Assembly: GCA_016718345.1 (NCBI GenBank)
Contig: JADKDN010000018.1
Coordinates: forward strand, 1-25,640
DNA from: Flavobacterium sp.
Lineage (GTDB): Bacteria > Bacteroidota > Bacteroidia > Flavobacteriales > Flavobacteriaceae
Direction of reading: 5' to 3'
DNA length: 25,640 bases
The position numbers and the translations under genes were made by a program. Positions 8,809 through 19,037 of this stretch are shown one piece after another. The notes under the pieces were generated by a model. The model was given only the letters and a program-made list of their open reading frames with translations, was not told the DNA's origin and ran no database searches. Position 1 is the first letter of the stretch. Every line of letters begins with the position of its first letter.

Positions 8809-8910
8809 TTATACCCCGAATGGGGTTGTAGTTTTTGTTATTGTAACAGCGAAAGCAACCAAAGATTTGGTTGAAGTTGTTACAAAAGGTAGATTGCTGT
8901 TTAAAAGCAT
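8809..8910 (-). CDS. thrL: Threonine-rich leader peptide of the thr operon (attenuator)
   Basis: A 33-codon ORF from ATG (first base 8910) to TAA (8809-8811), 92 bases upstream of thrA on the same strand. Residues 9-14 are FVTTST and residues 22-29 are VTITKTTT: 8 Thr of 33, plus one Ile inside the cluster. This is the composition expected of a thr leader peptide, as in enteric thrL. A -7 box (TACTTTTG, 8929-8936) stands 18 bases upstream of the ATG. The ORF overlaps alternative stems: TGTAACA/TGTTACA with CAACCAAA/TTTGGTTG inside, a competing GGTTG/CAACC pair, and ACCCC/GGGGT over the last codons. Inference: scarcity of charged tRNA-Thr stalls the ribosome and changes folding. The gene symbol is by analogy only. 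Confidence 0.75.
   Translation of the reverse strand: MLLNSNLPFVTTSTKSLVAFAVTITKTTTPFGV
8813..8884 (-). promoter_or_regulatory. Candidate attenuator: mutually exclusive hairpins in the thr leader
   Basis: Minus-strand RNA. Stem 1:2 is 8884-8878 with 8848-8842 (7 bp), enclosing 8873-8866 with 8863-8856 (8 bp). Stem 3:4 is 8826-8822 with 8817-8813 (ACCCC/GGGGT, loop ATTC). Alternative 2:3 is GGTTG 8860-8856 with CAACC 8828-8824, which excludes both others. A ribosome stalled at Thr codons 11-14 would cover arm 1; one stalled at codons 27-29 would block the ACCCC arm. No U-tract follows GGGGT, so how the signal is read out is uncertain. Confidence 0.55.
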
Positions 8911-8928
8911 TTTTAAAGATTTGATTTT

Positions 8929-8936
8929 CAAAAGTA
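8929..8936 (-). promoter_or_regulatory. -7 promoter element of the thr operon
   Basis: TACTTTTG on the minus strand fits TANNTTTG exactly and sits 18 bases before the leader-peptide ATG. No good TTG is visible at the -33 position, so confidence is moderate. Confidence 0.45.
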
Positions 8937-9087
8937 ATCTATTTCATTGATTTTTTAATACGCCCCATAATTTTTGCGAATATTTTACATATCAATGCGT
9001 TGATTTCATTATTGTTATTTTTAAGCGCTTTTTGAGTTTGATTTCTATCAAAAATGCAATATAAAATCATAATATTATCAACAAACC

Positions 9088-9118
9088 TTGTTTATTAATA
9101 ATTGTTTATTGAATTTTG
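9088..9118 (+). promoter_or_regulatory. Candidate promoter of hutH
   Basis: TTG (9088-9090), 20 bases, then GAATTTTG (9111-9118), which differs from TANNTTTG in one conserved base. It supports the ATG at 9140 as start, because an in-frame TTG at 9116 would fall inside the promoter. Confidence 0.4.
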
Positions 9119-9139
9119 AGGTCTCAATCAAACCAAGAA

Positions 9140-10645
9140 ATGGACAATTTTCACTATATAAGTTCTGAAGTTTTAAGTTTAGAAACAGTACACGAAATTA
9201 TTTCGCATCATAAATCGATAGCCTTATCTGAAGAAGCTAAAGTAAATATTCAAAAGTGTAGAGAATATTTAGATGAAAAAATGATTTCGGAAGAAACTCC
9301 CATCTATGGAATTAATACAGGATTTGGTTCGTTGTGTAATGTGAAGATTTCCAATGAAAATTTATCTCAACTCCAAGAAAATCTTGTGAAGTCGCACGCC
9401 TGTGGAACTGGAGAAGAAGTGCCTTTGGCTATCGTTAAGTTGATGCTTTTGCTTAAAATTCAGTCACTGAGTTATGGGTATTCAGGCGTTCAGTTGGAAA
9501 CAGTAGAACGGTTGATTGCGTTTTATAATAACGACATTCTTCCAGTGGTGTTTACTCAAGGTTCACTAGGAGCATCTGGAGATTTAGCTCCGTTGGCGCA
9601 TTTGGCTTTGCCTTTGTTAGGAGAAGGAGAAGTATATTTTGAAGGAAAAAAACAGAAAGCTTCTATTGTGTTGAACAAGTTTGGTTGGGAACCAATTGTG
9701 TTGCAGTCTAAAGAAGGATTAGCATTATTGAACGGTACTCAATTCATGAGCGCATACGGTGTACATATTTTGATGAAATCTGTCAAATATTCCTATTTAG
9801 CCGATTTAATTGCTGCTATTTCTCTTGAAGGTTTTGATGGACGAATAGAACCTTTTAATGAATTAATACATTACATACGACCGCATAAAGGTCAGATAGT
9901 CACTGCAAATAGAGTTCTTGATTTTTTGATAGGAAGTGAAATTACAGCACAAAAAAAATCGCATGTACAAGATCCGTATTCGTTTCGATGCGTTCCTCAA
10001 GTTCATGGCGCTTCAAAAGATGCGATAGATTATGCAAGAAAAATTTTTAAGACCGAGATAAACTCTGTGACGGACAACCCCAACATTTTTATCGAAAGTG
10101 ACCAAATTATATCTGGTGGAAATTTCCACGGACAGCCCTTGGCTTTAGCCTTAGATTTTTAGCTATTGCCTTAGCTGAATTAGGAAGTATTTCCTGAAAG
10201 AAGAACTTTTCAATTGGTTTCGGGTTTGCGTAATCTTCCTGCTTTTTTAGTGGATAATCCAGGATTGAATTCGGGTCTAATGATTCCACAATATACAGCT
10301 GCAAGTATAGTAAGTCAGAATAAACAGTTAGCAACTCCAGCAAGTGTGGATAGTATTGTTTCTAGTAATGGTCAAGAAGACCACGTGAGTATGGGTGCGA
10401 ATGCTGCAACAAAAGCATTGCGGATCATGGATAATTTGGAACGGATTTTAGCGATTGAATTGATGAATGCCTCTCAAGCCATTGAATTCAGACGTCCACT
10501 AAAGTCAAGTGATTTTATTGAAATGTTTTTAAAATCGTATCGTGAGGAAGTTTCATTAATCAAAAATGATAGAATTTTTCATTATGATATTGAAAAATCG
10601 GTAGCCTTTTTGAATAGTTTTATGATAGAGGAATTGGAGTATTAA
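9140..10645 (+). CDS. hutH: Histidine ammonia-lyase (two compensating indels)
   Basis: Deaminates L-histidine to trans-urocanate, the first step of histidine degradation, in the cytoplasm. The MIO cofactor arises from Ala-Ser-Gly in GSLGASGDLAPLAHL, near residue 145. Other family motifs are YGINTGFGSL, GLALLNGTQFMSAYG, QDPYSFRCVPQVHGA, TDNPNIF and VSSNGQEDHVSMGANAATKA. The protein is about 502 residues, full length for HutH. One T is missing near 10157, which makes a false TAG, and one extra T near 10196 restores the frame; corrected, the stretch reads DFLAIALAELGSISERRTFQ. No other hut gene lies in the window. It is divergent from the thr operon and its stop overlaps that of the DUF421 gene on the opposite strand. 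Confidence 0.94.
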
Positions 10646-11155
10646 TTCCCGCCACTTAAACTTTTGTGTTTTCGCTTTCTTTTGTAATGTGTTTGACTCA
10701 AGGTTGTGTCGCCAGAAATGATACTTATATTTCCATCAATTTCTAACATGGCTAATTTTACATCTTTAAAGAATTCAACACCATGTTCTCGCATGGCTTC
10801 TTTTAATTCGTCAGATGTGATGTTTAATTTACTTAAGTTTTTAAAGTCTAAAGTGCCGTTGTGAATTAAAATCTCTGGCTTTTCCTGCATTAAATTGCTA
10901 AAACCTTCGTATCGATATAGTACCTTTTTGAATATAAAGTTAATAACAAAAAGTACGGTTGCTGCTGCTAATCCTCCCCAGAGAGTAGTATTGTTTCCTA
11001 CCATTGCATTTTGAACCGAGTTGCTTATCAATAAAATCAAAATGACATCGGCAGTGTTGAGTTGTGATAATTCTTTTTCCCAAAGACGCGAGTGCGATGA
11101 CCATAAATAAATAAACTGCTGCGCTTCTCAAGATAATGTCGAGGTATGGATTCAT
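10642..11155 (-). CDS. DUF421 / YetF-family membrane protein (frameshifted)
   Basis: About 171 residues after repair. The N-terminal part starts MNPYLDIILRSAAVYLFMV and has three predicted membrane helices (near residues 6-25, 40-55 and 60-80). The C-terminal soluble YetF domain has the typical runs EKPEILIHNGTLDFKNL, ITSDELKEAMREHG and VKLAMLEIDGNISII. The frame changes near 11065-11090, where the family motif LxGKxELxQLNTADVI should be. One extra base explains the net change, but the exact residues there are uncertain. The molecular function of the family is not established. The stop codon shares bases 10643-10644 with the hutH stop, and the clpC terminator lies just upstream. Confidence 0.85.
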
Positions 11156-11184
11156 AAGTTTAGATAAAGAATATTAAATATAAA

Positions 11185-11210
11185 AAAAACCTACTAATTA
11201 GTAGGTTTTT
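11185..11210 (-). terminator. Rho-independent terminator overlapping the clpC stop codon
   Basis: A perfect 26-base palindrome, with core CCTACTA/TAGTAGG around AATT, is followed on the minus strand by a run of eight T. The clpC stop (11194-11196) and its last codons form the 5' arm, so the coding end and the terminator are one sequence. The other strand has only a five-T tail. Confidence 0.85.
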
Positions 11211-13738
11211 CTGCTCTTTTTACACTCACAAATAATTCTTGCGAAGTATCGTTTAAGTCCATAAAAATTTCATCTCCAGAACTTATTTTAGAAGTAATTA
11301 TTTCTTCAGCTAAAGCATCTTCAACATATTTCTGAATGGCTCTCTTTAATGGCCTAGCTCCAAATTGTCTATCAAAGCCTTTTTCAGCAATAAATGATTT
11401 TGCTTTGTCAGACAATTTAAGAACATATCCTAATTCTGCGATACGATTGTATAATTTTTTTAACTCAATTTCAATGATTAAATCAATGTGCTCTTTTTCT
11501 AAAGCATTGAAAACAATTACATCATCAATACGATTCAAAAATTCTGGCGCAAAGGTTTTCTTCAATGCATTTTCAATAATGCTTTTTGAATTTTCATCAG
11601 CCTGAGCCGCTTTTGCGGCGGTACCAAAACCAACACCTTGTCCAAAATCTTTCAATTGTCTAGCTCCAACATTTGAAGTCATGATGATAATGGTATTTTT
11701 AAAGTCTATTTTTCTGCCTAAACTATCCGTTAAAGTATCCATCATCAAGAACTTGTAATAGCATGTTGAAAACATCAGGATGTGCTTTTTCAATTTCATC
11801 CAATAGCACTACACAGTAGGGTTTTCTTCTTACTTTTTCCGTCAGTTGACCACCTTCTTCATAACCAACATATCCTGGAGGCGCACCAACAAGACGAGAG
11901 ATGGCAAATTTCTCCATGTACTCACTCATGTCAATTCGAATCAAAGCATCTTCAGAATCAAACAATTCTTTTGCCAATACTTTTGCCAATTGTGTTTTTC
12001 CAACTCCAGTTTGACCGAGGAAAATAAATGAACCAATTGGTCGGTTTGGATCTTTCAATCCAGCACGATTTCTTTGTATAGAACGCGCGATTTTTAAAAC
12101 CGCTTCTTTTTGTCCAATAACTTTATTTTCAATTAGTTCAGGAAGATGAGCTAATTTGTTGCTTTCGGTTTGAGCAATTCGGTTTACTGGAATTCCTGTC
12201 ATCATAGAAACTACGTCAGCTACATTGTCTTCTGATACTACAATTCGATTGTTTTTTGAATCTTCGTCCCATTGTTCTTGAGCAATAGCTAAATCTTTTT
12301 CGATACGTTTTTCATCGTCGCGAAGTTTAGCAGCTTCTTCATATTTTTGTTTTTTAACGACCGAATTTTTTAATTCTCGTACCTCTTCCAATTGACGCTC
12401 TAAATCCAAAATTTGTTTAGGAACTTCAATATTGGTAATATGAACACGAGATCCAGCTTCGTCCATGGCGTCGATTGCCTTGTCTGGTAAAAATCGTTCA
12501 GACATGTATCTGTTGGTCAATTTTACACAAGCTTCAATAGCTTCTGGTGTATAAGTAACATTATGATGGTCTTCGTATTTGTTTTTAACGTTATTTAAGA
12601 TAGTTATTGTTTCTTCAACTGAGGTTGGTTCCACAATAATCTTTTGAAAACGTCTTTCAAGAGCCCCGTCTTTTTCAATATATTGTCTGTATTCGTCTAA
12701 GGTAGTTGCACCAATACATTGTATTTCGCCTCTAGCTAATGCAGGTTTAAACATGTTTGAAGCGTCTAGGGAACCAGTAGCTCCACCCGCACCAACAATG
12801 GTATGAATTTCGTCAATAAAAAGAATAATATCATCATTCTTTTCTAATTCATTCATAACCGCTTTCATTCGCTCTTCAAACTGACCTCTGTATTTTGTTC
12901 CTGCCACAAGACTAGCTAAATCTAGAGTAACCACTCGTTTGTTGAACAAGTTTCGAGATACTTTTTTCTGAATGATACGCAAGGCTAAACCTTCTGCAAT
13001 GGCAGATTTACCCACGCCAGGTTCACCGATAAGTAGGGGGTTATTTTTCTTACGACGGCTCAAAATTTGAGAAACACGTTCTATTTCTTTCTCACGTCCT
13101 ACGACTGGGTCTAATTTACCCTCTTCTGCCATTTCGGTAAGGTCTCTACCGAAGTTATCTAAAACAGGAGTTTTAGATTTCTTGTTGGACTTATTTGCAG
13201 GATTGTTAAAACTCCCTTCTCTAAGGGTGTCATCTTGTCCGGAATCGTCATTAAACGACTCGTTTCTTGGCAAATTTTCTAGAAAGTTTTCTTCGTTTGG
13301 TGTCATGTTTAGATATTGTTCTTTAGCTAAATCATAATCAATTTTTAGTTTATTCAGTAGCTTGGTTGTTGGGTCGTTTTCGTTTCTTAAAATGCACAAT
13401 AACAAATGCGCAGTGCTTATTGAGGTGCTTTGAAAAACTTTTGCTTCTAGAAAAGTAGTCTTCAAAGCTCTTTCGGCTTGGCGTGTTAAATGTAGGTTCT
13501 TTTTTTCGTTACTAACTATAACATTTGGATTGGCGGGGCTCAAGACTTCAACCTTTCTTCGTAAGTGATCTAAATCAACGGATAGGTTGTTTAAAATGGT
13601 AATTGCTTTACCATTTCCATCTCTCAAAATACCCAACATTAAGTGCTCAGTTCCAATAAAGTCATGACCTAAACGCAAGGCTTCTTCTTTACTGTAAGTT
13701 ATAACGTCTTTAACTCTTGGGGAAAAATTATCATCCAT
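11194..13738 (-). CDS. clpC: ClpC-type AAA+ unfoldase, Clp protease ATP-binding subunit (one frameshift)
   Basis: Hexameric unfoldase that feeds proteins to ClpP; about 848 residues. Order of parts: Clp N domain (MDDNFSPRVKDVITYSKEEA to about residue 145), an acidic linker, and AAA-1 with Walker A GEPGVGKS and Walker B ILFIDEIHT. A middle region with a UVR-like helix (KYEEAAKLRDDEKR) follows, marking ClpC rather than ClpA or ClpB. AAA-2 has Walker A GQTGVGKT and Walker B VVLLDEIEKAH. A single extra T near 11736-11739 breaks the frame inside QVLDDGYLTDSLGRKIDF. It ends in a terminator and is divergent from gyrA. The breaking of such a gene in an otherwise ordinary locus points to a sequencing error. 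Confidence 0.95.
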
Positions 13739-13758
13739 AAATTATGTAATTTGTAGTG

Positions 13759-13792
13759 TAAATTTAGTGAATATCTATTGCAATTGCAAAAA
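13759..13792 (-). promoter_or_regulatory. Candidate clpC promoter
   Basis: On the minus strand TTTTTG (13792-13787), 20 bases, then TAAATTTA (13766-13759), which matches TANNTTTG except for the last base. It ends 20 bases before the clpC ATG. Confidence 0.45.
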
Positions 13793-13999
13793 TCATTCCT
13801 ATTCTAAATACGTTGTCAGCTAATAGACAAAAAATAATTAAATTTTTTTGTTAAATGTGAATTAACTTATTAACTTAAAAAGGACTCAAAATTGTTAATA
13901 AATCGGATAAATTTATGCGAATATCTGTAATTAAAATTATCTGAAAAGCTTATATTAGCAAGATTTTTTAAACAATATAATTTTAATAAAAACTGTAAT

Positions 14000-16622
14000 A
14001 TGTCTGACGGAGAAAAGTTAATTCCTATTAACATAGAGGACGAAATGAAATCAGCATACATCGATTATTCGATGTCGGTAATAGTATCAAGAGCACTTCC
14101 AGATGTTAGAGATGGTTTGAAGCCAGTGCATCGAAGAGTACTTTATGGAATGTATGATTTAGGGGTAACTTCAAGATCTGCCCACAAAAAATCTGCGAGA
14201 ATTGTCGGTGAGGTATTAGGAAAGTATCATCCACATGGAGATACATCAGTATATGATGCTATGGTGCGTATGGCTCAAGAATGGAGTATGCGTTATCTAC
14301 TAGTAGATGGTCAAGGTAACTTTGGTTCAGTAGATGGTGATAGCCCAGCTGCTATGCGTTATACCGAGGCTCGAATGAAAAAGATTTCGGAGGAAATCAT
14401 GGCTGATATCGAAAAAGAAACGGTTGATTTTCAATTGAATTTTGACGATACTCTATATGAGCCAAAGGTAATGCCTACTCGAGTTCCAACTTTATTAGTG
14501 AACGGAGCAACTGGAATTGCAGTAGGTATGGCAACCAATATGCCTCCGCACAATTTGACAGAAGTAATCAACGGAACCTTGGCGTATTTGGACAACAATG
14601 ACATCGAGGTGGATGAATTGATGAATCATATTAAAGCTCCAGATTTTCCAACAGGAGGTATTATTTATGGGTATGAAGGTGTTCGTGAAGCATTTAAAAC
14701 TGGAAGAGGAAGAATTGTTATTAGAGCTAAAGTTAGCTTTGAGGAAGTAGATGGCAGAGAATCTATTGTAGTAACTGAGATTCCATACCAAGTTAATAAG
14801 GCAGATATGATTAAGCGAACTGCTGATTTGGTCAATGAGAAAAAGATTGATGGTATTGCCAATATTCGTGATGAATCGGATAGAAATGGTATGCGTATCG
14901 TTTATATTTTAAAACGTGATGCAACACCAAATGTGGTTTTAAATACCTTATATAAATTTACACAATTGCAATCTTCGTTCAGTGTAAATAATATTGCGTT
15001 AGTTAAAGGTCGTCCTGAAATGTTGAATCTAAAAGATATGATTCATTATTTTATTGAGCACCGTCATGATGTTGTCGTTCGTAGAACGCAGTTTGAATTA
15101 CGAAAAGCTGAAGAAAGAGCTCATATTTTAGAAGGATTAATCATTGCTTCTGATAATATTGATGAGGTAATAGCTATTATTCGTGGTTCTAAAAATACCG
15201 AAGAAGCTAGAGAGAAATTAATGGAAAGATTTAGTTTTTCTGACATTCAATCTCGAGCTATTGTTGAAATGCGTTTACGTCAGTTAACAGGTCTTGAACA
15301 AGACAAATTGAGAGCTGAATTTGAAGAATTGATGAAGTTAATTGAGCACTTAAAAGCATTATTAGCAGATGTTAATTTGAGAACAGAAGTTATCAAAGAA
15401 GAGCTTGCAGAAATTAGAGACAAATACGGAGATGAGCGTCGTTCTACTATTGAATATTCAGGGGGTGACGTAAGTATTGAGGATTTAATTGCCGATGAAA
15501 ACGTAGTGGTAACAATCTCACATGCGGGTTATATTAAACGTACGAATCTTTCTGAATATAAAACCCAAAACAGAGGAGGAGTAGGGCAGAAAAGCGCAGG
15601 AACACGAGATCAAGATTTCTTAGAGCACATGTTTGTGGCAACCAATCATCAATACATGATGTTTTTTACTCAAAAAGGGAAATGTTTCTGGATGCGTGTT
15701 TACGAAATTCCAGAAGGAAGTAAAACAGCAAAAGGTAGAGCTTTACAAAACTTAATCAACATCGAAAGTGATGATAAAGTTAAAGCATTTATTTGCACCC
15801 AAGATTTAAAAGATCAAGAGTATATCAAAAGCCACAACTTGGTTATGGTTACTAAAAAAGGTCAGGTTAAGAAAACCTCATTGGAAAAATATTCAAAACC
15901 AAGAGTTAATGGAGTGGCAGCCATAACCATTAGAGAGGAAGATGAATTATTAGCAGCAAGTCTTACCAATGGTGAAAGCCAAATTATTTTAGCGGTTAAA
16001 TCAGGTAAATTAGTTCGTTTTGAAGAGACGAAAACGCGTCCAATGGGAAGAACAGCCTCTGGAGTTCGTGGAATAACATTAAAAGACGATACTGATGAAG
16101 TTATTGGTATGGTTACTGTAAACGATATGAACAGTGAAATTCTTGTAGTTGCTGAAAATGGCTACGGAAAGCGTTCCAGTCTTGATGAATACAGAATTAC
16201 TAATCGTGGTGGAAAAGGGGTTAAAACGTTAAATATTACAGAAAAAAACAGGAAAATTAATCTCCATAAATGCTGTTACCGATGCCGATGATTTAATGAT
16301 TATTAACAAATCGGGATTGACTATCAGAATGGCAGTTGAAGATTTGCGTGTAATGGGGCGTGCTACTCAAGGGGTTAAACTTATTAATATAAAAGGAAAC
16401 GACTCTATCGCCGCAGTGACCAAGGTAATGAAAGATGATGTAGCTGAAGTTGAGTTGGATGAAGATGGTAACGTAATCGAGACTGAAGCAATCGAAAGGG
16501 TAAAACCTGTATTAGAAGTACTTGAAGATGATGGCTCAGATGAGGACGAAGAGGAAGATGATGAGACAGAAATTGACGATGAGGCAGAAGAAGATGATTC
16601 AGACGAAGATTCAGATGAATAA
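14000..16622 (+). CDS. gyrA: DNA gyrase subunit A (one frameshift near the 3' end)
   Basis: Breakage-reunion subunit of gyrase, which introduces negative supercoils. Catalytic tyrosine is Y121 in AAMRYTEARM. The quinolone region reads HPHGDTSVYDAM, with Thr82 and Asp86 at the positions of E. coli Ser83 and Asp87; I believe Thr/Asp is the ordinary flavobacterial state. The GyrA box of the C-terminal beta-pinwheel appears as QNRGGVG. An extra A in the A7 run near 16247 breaks the frame; corrected, it continues ITEKTGKLISINAVTDADDL. The protein is about 873 residues and ends in a strongly acidic tail of Asp, Glu and Ser of about 35 residues. It is followed 24 bases later by a TPR gene in the same direction, probably co-transcribed. 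Confidence 0.96.
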
Positions 16623-16646
16623 TTTAGTAATTAAATTTCAAAACAA

Positions 16647-17943
16647 ATGAAAAGTAAATATGTACTACTCGCATCAGCATTATTGATTTCAGTAAGCACT
16701 TTTGCTCAAAAAGATCAAATAAAAGCGGCTGAAAAAGCATTAAAAAGTGGAAATTCTGCCGAAGCAAAAAGTATTTTGCAACAAGCGGAATCCTTACTTT
16801 CTAGTGCTACCGATGCTGAAAAAGCTCAGTATTTTTTCGTTAAGGGAAATACATTGTTAGATTTAGCAACAAAGAACATTGATGCAGTAAAAAATCAATT
16901 AGAAGCCGCTAAACTGTACTAGCAAGAAATTAATGGAACTAATAAAAAGGTTTCAGGTAAATCAAAAAATACTAGAATGTTTACAACCAAACAGCTGTCG
17001 ACTGAAATCAAAGGCTAAAATATTGAATAGCGCTGTTGAAGATGGTACCAATAAAAAGTATGACGAGGCTGCAAAAAAATTGTACATAGTCTACGAGTTG
17101 GACAAAACAGATCTTGAAAAATTGTATTATGCAGCAAGTTATGCTGTAAATGCGCAAGATTATGATACGGCTTTGGCATACTACGAAGAATTAAAATCCA
17201 AAAATTATTCAGGCGAAGGCATGGCTTACTATGCTAAAAACTTGCTTTCAGAACAAGAAGATTATTTTGGAACAACAGCAGAAGCTAAAACCGAAAGAGA
17301 CAATAAGGTTAAATTGAAAGTGTATTCGAATCCTAGAGATGAAAAAATCCCATCTAAAAGAGGAGAGATATATAAAAATATAGCTTTAATTTTACTTCAA
17401 AAAGATAAAACGGAACAAGCAAAAACAGCGCTTAGTGATGCTAGAAAAGCTAATCCAGACGATACGTCACTAATCATTTCTGAGGCTGATTTGTACCTTA
17501 AACTTCAAGATTTTGCAACCTACAAAAAATTAGTTTCTGAGGTTCTAGAGAAAGATCCAAACAATCCAGATTTGTTATTCAATCTTGGCGTAGTTTCTTC
17601 AAAGACAGATGCTGCTAGTGCAGAAACCTATTACAAAAAAGCTATCGAGCTAAAGCCAGATTATGTGAATGCATATCTCAATTTGTCTATCCTGAAATTA
17701 GAGGGCGAAACCAAAATTGTGGAAGAAATCAATAAGTTAGGTACTTCAGAGAAAGATAACAAGCGCTACGAAGTACTCAAAAAACAAAGAGAAGACATTT
17801 TTAAGAGTGCACTTCCTTACTTAGAGAAAGCCAATGAACTTGACCCAAAAAATGAGGATGTTGCGGCTACTTTATTAAATGTTTACGGAGCTTTAGAAAT
17901 GACAGATAAAAAGAAAGCTTTGAAAGCAAAGATGGGTAAGTAA
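16647..17943 (+). CDS. Exported TPR-repeat protein downstream of gyrA (one nonsense codon, one frameshift)
   Basis: About 430 residues. The signal peptide MKSKYVLLASALLISVSTFA is followed by an N-terminal helical repeat region, a middle stretch (YAASYAVNAQDYDTALAYYE) and C-terminal TPRs, of which FNLGVVSSKTDAASAETYYK and AYLNLSILKLEGE are clear. A TAG at 16920-16922 interrupts the frame after AAKLY although the same frame goes on sensibly (QEINGTNKKVSG). An extra T near 17012 then shifts it, and the protein resumes as KILNSAVEDGTNKKYDEAA. The gyrA-TPR gene order is, as I recall it, usual in flavobacteria. It is probably a periplasmic scaffold. A hairpin terminator follows at 18001. Confidence 0.85.
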
Positions 17944-18000
17944 ATGTTTTAACGATGCTAAAAAAGTACACTATCCCAAAGTGTGTAAGTTATAAATAAT

Positions 18001-18035
18001 AGGGGTCAACTTTTAATTAAAGTTGAACCCTATTT
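18001..18035 (+). terminator. Intrinsic terminator after the gyrA-TPR unit
   Basis: AGGG and TCAACTTT (18001-18013) pair with AAAGTTGA and CCCT (18019-18031), twelve base pairs with a single G-A mismatch around a five-base loop, followed by ATTTT. It lies 58 bases after the TPR stop codon. Confidence 0.75.
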
Positions 18036-18303
18036 TCAAAATTGGTTGAGAATTAATCCCAATTTTGGATTGACATTTATTATTTTTTGGTTACTTCTTG
18101 CAGACCCGCAGTTCCGAATATACTGATCTTAAAACTTTGTTATCCACCGGAATGATTTTTTGTTTATTTTTAAAATCTTCCATTAAGATTTTTGATTTAA
18201 TTCAGGGTATAAATTATCTTCTTAATTTCTGAAAGGAAATAACACACACATGGTAAATTCTTATAAATTTTATTGACAAGATTTCATTGCGAAGGAATAT
18301 TTA

Positions 18304-18455
18304 TTATTCCATTTTTTTTGCAATGCTATCTGAAACTCCTTTGTCAGCTTTTTGGTTGGAGTATTATAAATTTCCTTAATATCTCCTGAAAATTCTTTTT
18401 TATCTTCCTTACCAGTCCCTAATTGTATACTTAAAATTTCTCTTTTTAATACCAA
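18304..18455 (-). pseudogene. Fragment of an unidentified protein (C-terminal end?)
   Basis: Minus-strand reading gives LGTGKEDKKEFSGDIKEIYN and then, with one base shifted near 18350, KKADKGVSDSIAKKME followed by a stop at 18304-18306. The mixed polar composition is more protein-like than its surroundings. No family is recognised and no start is visible. Confidence 0.3.
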
Positions 18456-18535
18456 TAGCTAGCTAGATTTATTAATGACATTTGAATTTTACGGACTTCA
18501 AATACAATTCATATAAACAATCAAATAAATAGAAT

Positions 18536-19010
18536 CTAATGAAACTTAATATCACTAGCAACTGATTCTTTTATTCGTGATGTGGTCGAAGTAGAGATGT
18601 CAAAATTGTAAACTTCCCTGATCTGTTATTCCAATGTCATTAACTCTCATTCCTTTAACATATAATGCACAATTAGATTTTCCGTAAACCATGTTTTGAC
18701 GTTTAGGAATAAGAAAAGGATTAAAAGTGGCTTCTATTTAACTTTTAACTTGAATTTCAGATTCTCAAAAACAGGTTCTAACTTTCTAATTCTAGTAACA
18801 CATTACTAGAGAATTAGATATAGTTCATTTTCATTTTTATTTTATCTTGAATTTACATCTAAATTGCCATTCAGGATAGTTTCTAAGACACGTCTTTAAT
18901 TTGGCAAGAAAACTATTTTAATCATCGTCAGTTTTTTAATTTCTTCAAGAATTACTAAGCTAATTCTAGAAAATCTTTCGGGTCAAAAGATAATAACTCT
19001 CTTTTTTTAA
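18536..19010 (-). pseudogene. Broken coding-like region, unidentified protein
   Basis: Successive minus-strand pieces in different frames: ELLSFDPKDFLELA, LVILEEIKKLTMIKIVFLPN, CLRNYPEWQFRCKFKI, KLEPVFENLKFKLKV, IEATFNPFLIPKRQNMVYGK, ALYVKGMRVNDIGITDQGSL and ISTSTTSRIKESVASDIKF, ending at a TAG (18536-18538). The 18600-18730 part is the most convincing. There are at least five breaks in under 500 bases, denser than in the neighbouring genes, so true decay is possible in addition to sequencing error. It follows the thioesterase gene on the same strand. Function not recognised. Confidence 0.35.
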
Positions 19011-19037
19011 CTTACACAGTTTGTGTTATTGTAGTTT

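Larger units (their letters stand above)
18032..19037. other. One-kilobase stretch without an intact gene
   Basis: Very AT-rich. No ORF exceeds 61 codons. Between 18304 and about 19010 the minus strand shows coding-like pieces that jump between frames (listed separately). From 18032 to 18300 I see nothing recognisable. Confidence 0.6.

Noticed and set aside
9116..9139. Longer hutH N-terminus from a TTG at 9116
   Set aside because: The added residues do not fit HutH, and the codon falls in the likely -7 box. The ATG at 9140 starts the conserved sequence.
13951..13958. TATATTAG as a gyrA -7 element
   Set aside because: It lacks the TTTG end and a properly spaced -33 TTG. I see no convincing gyrA promoter in 13739-13999.
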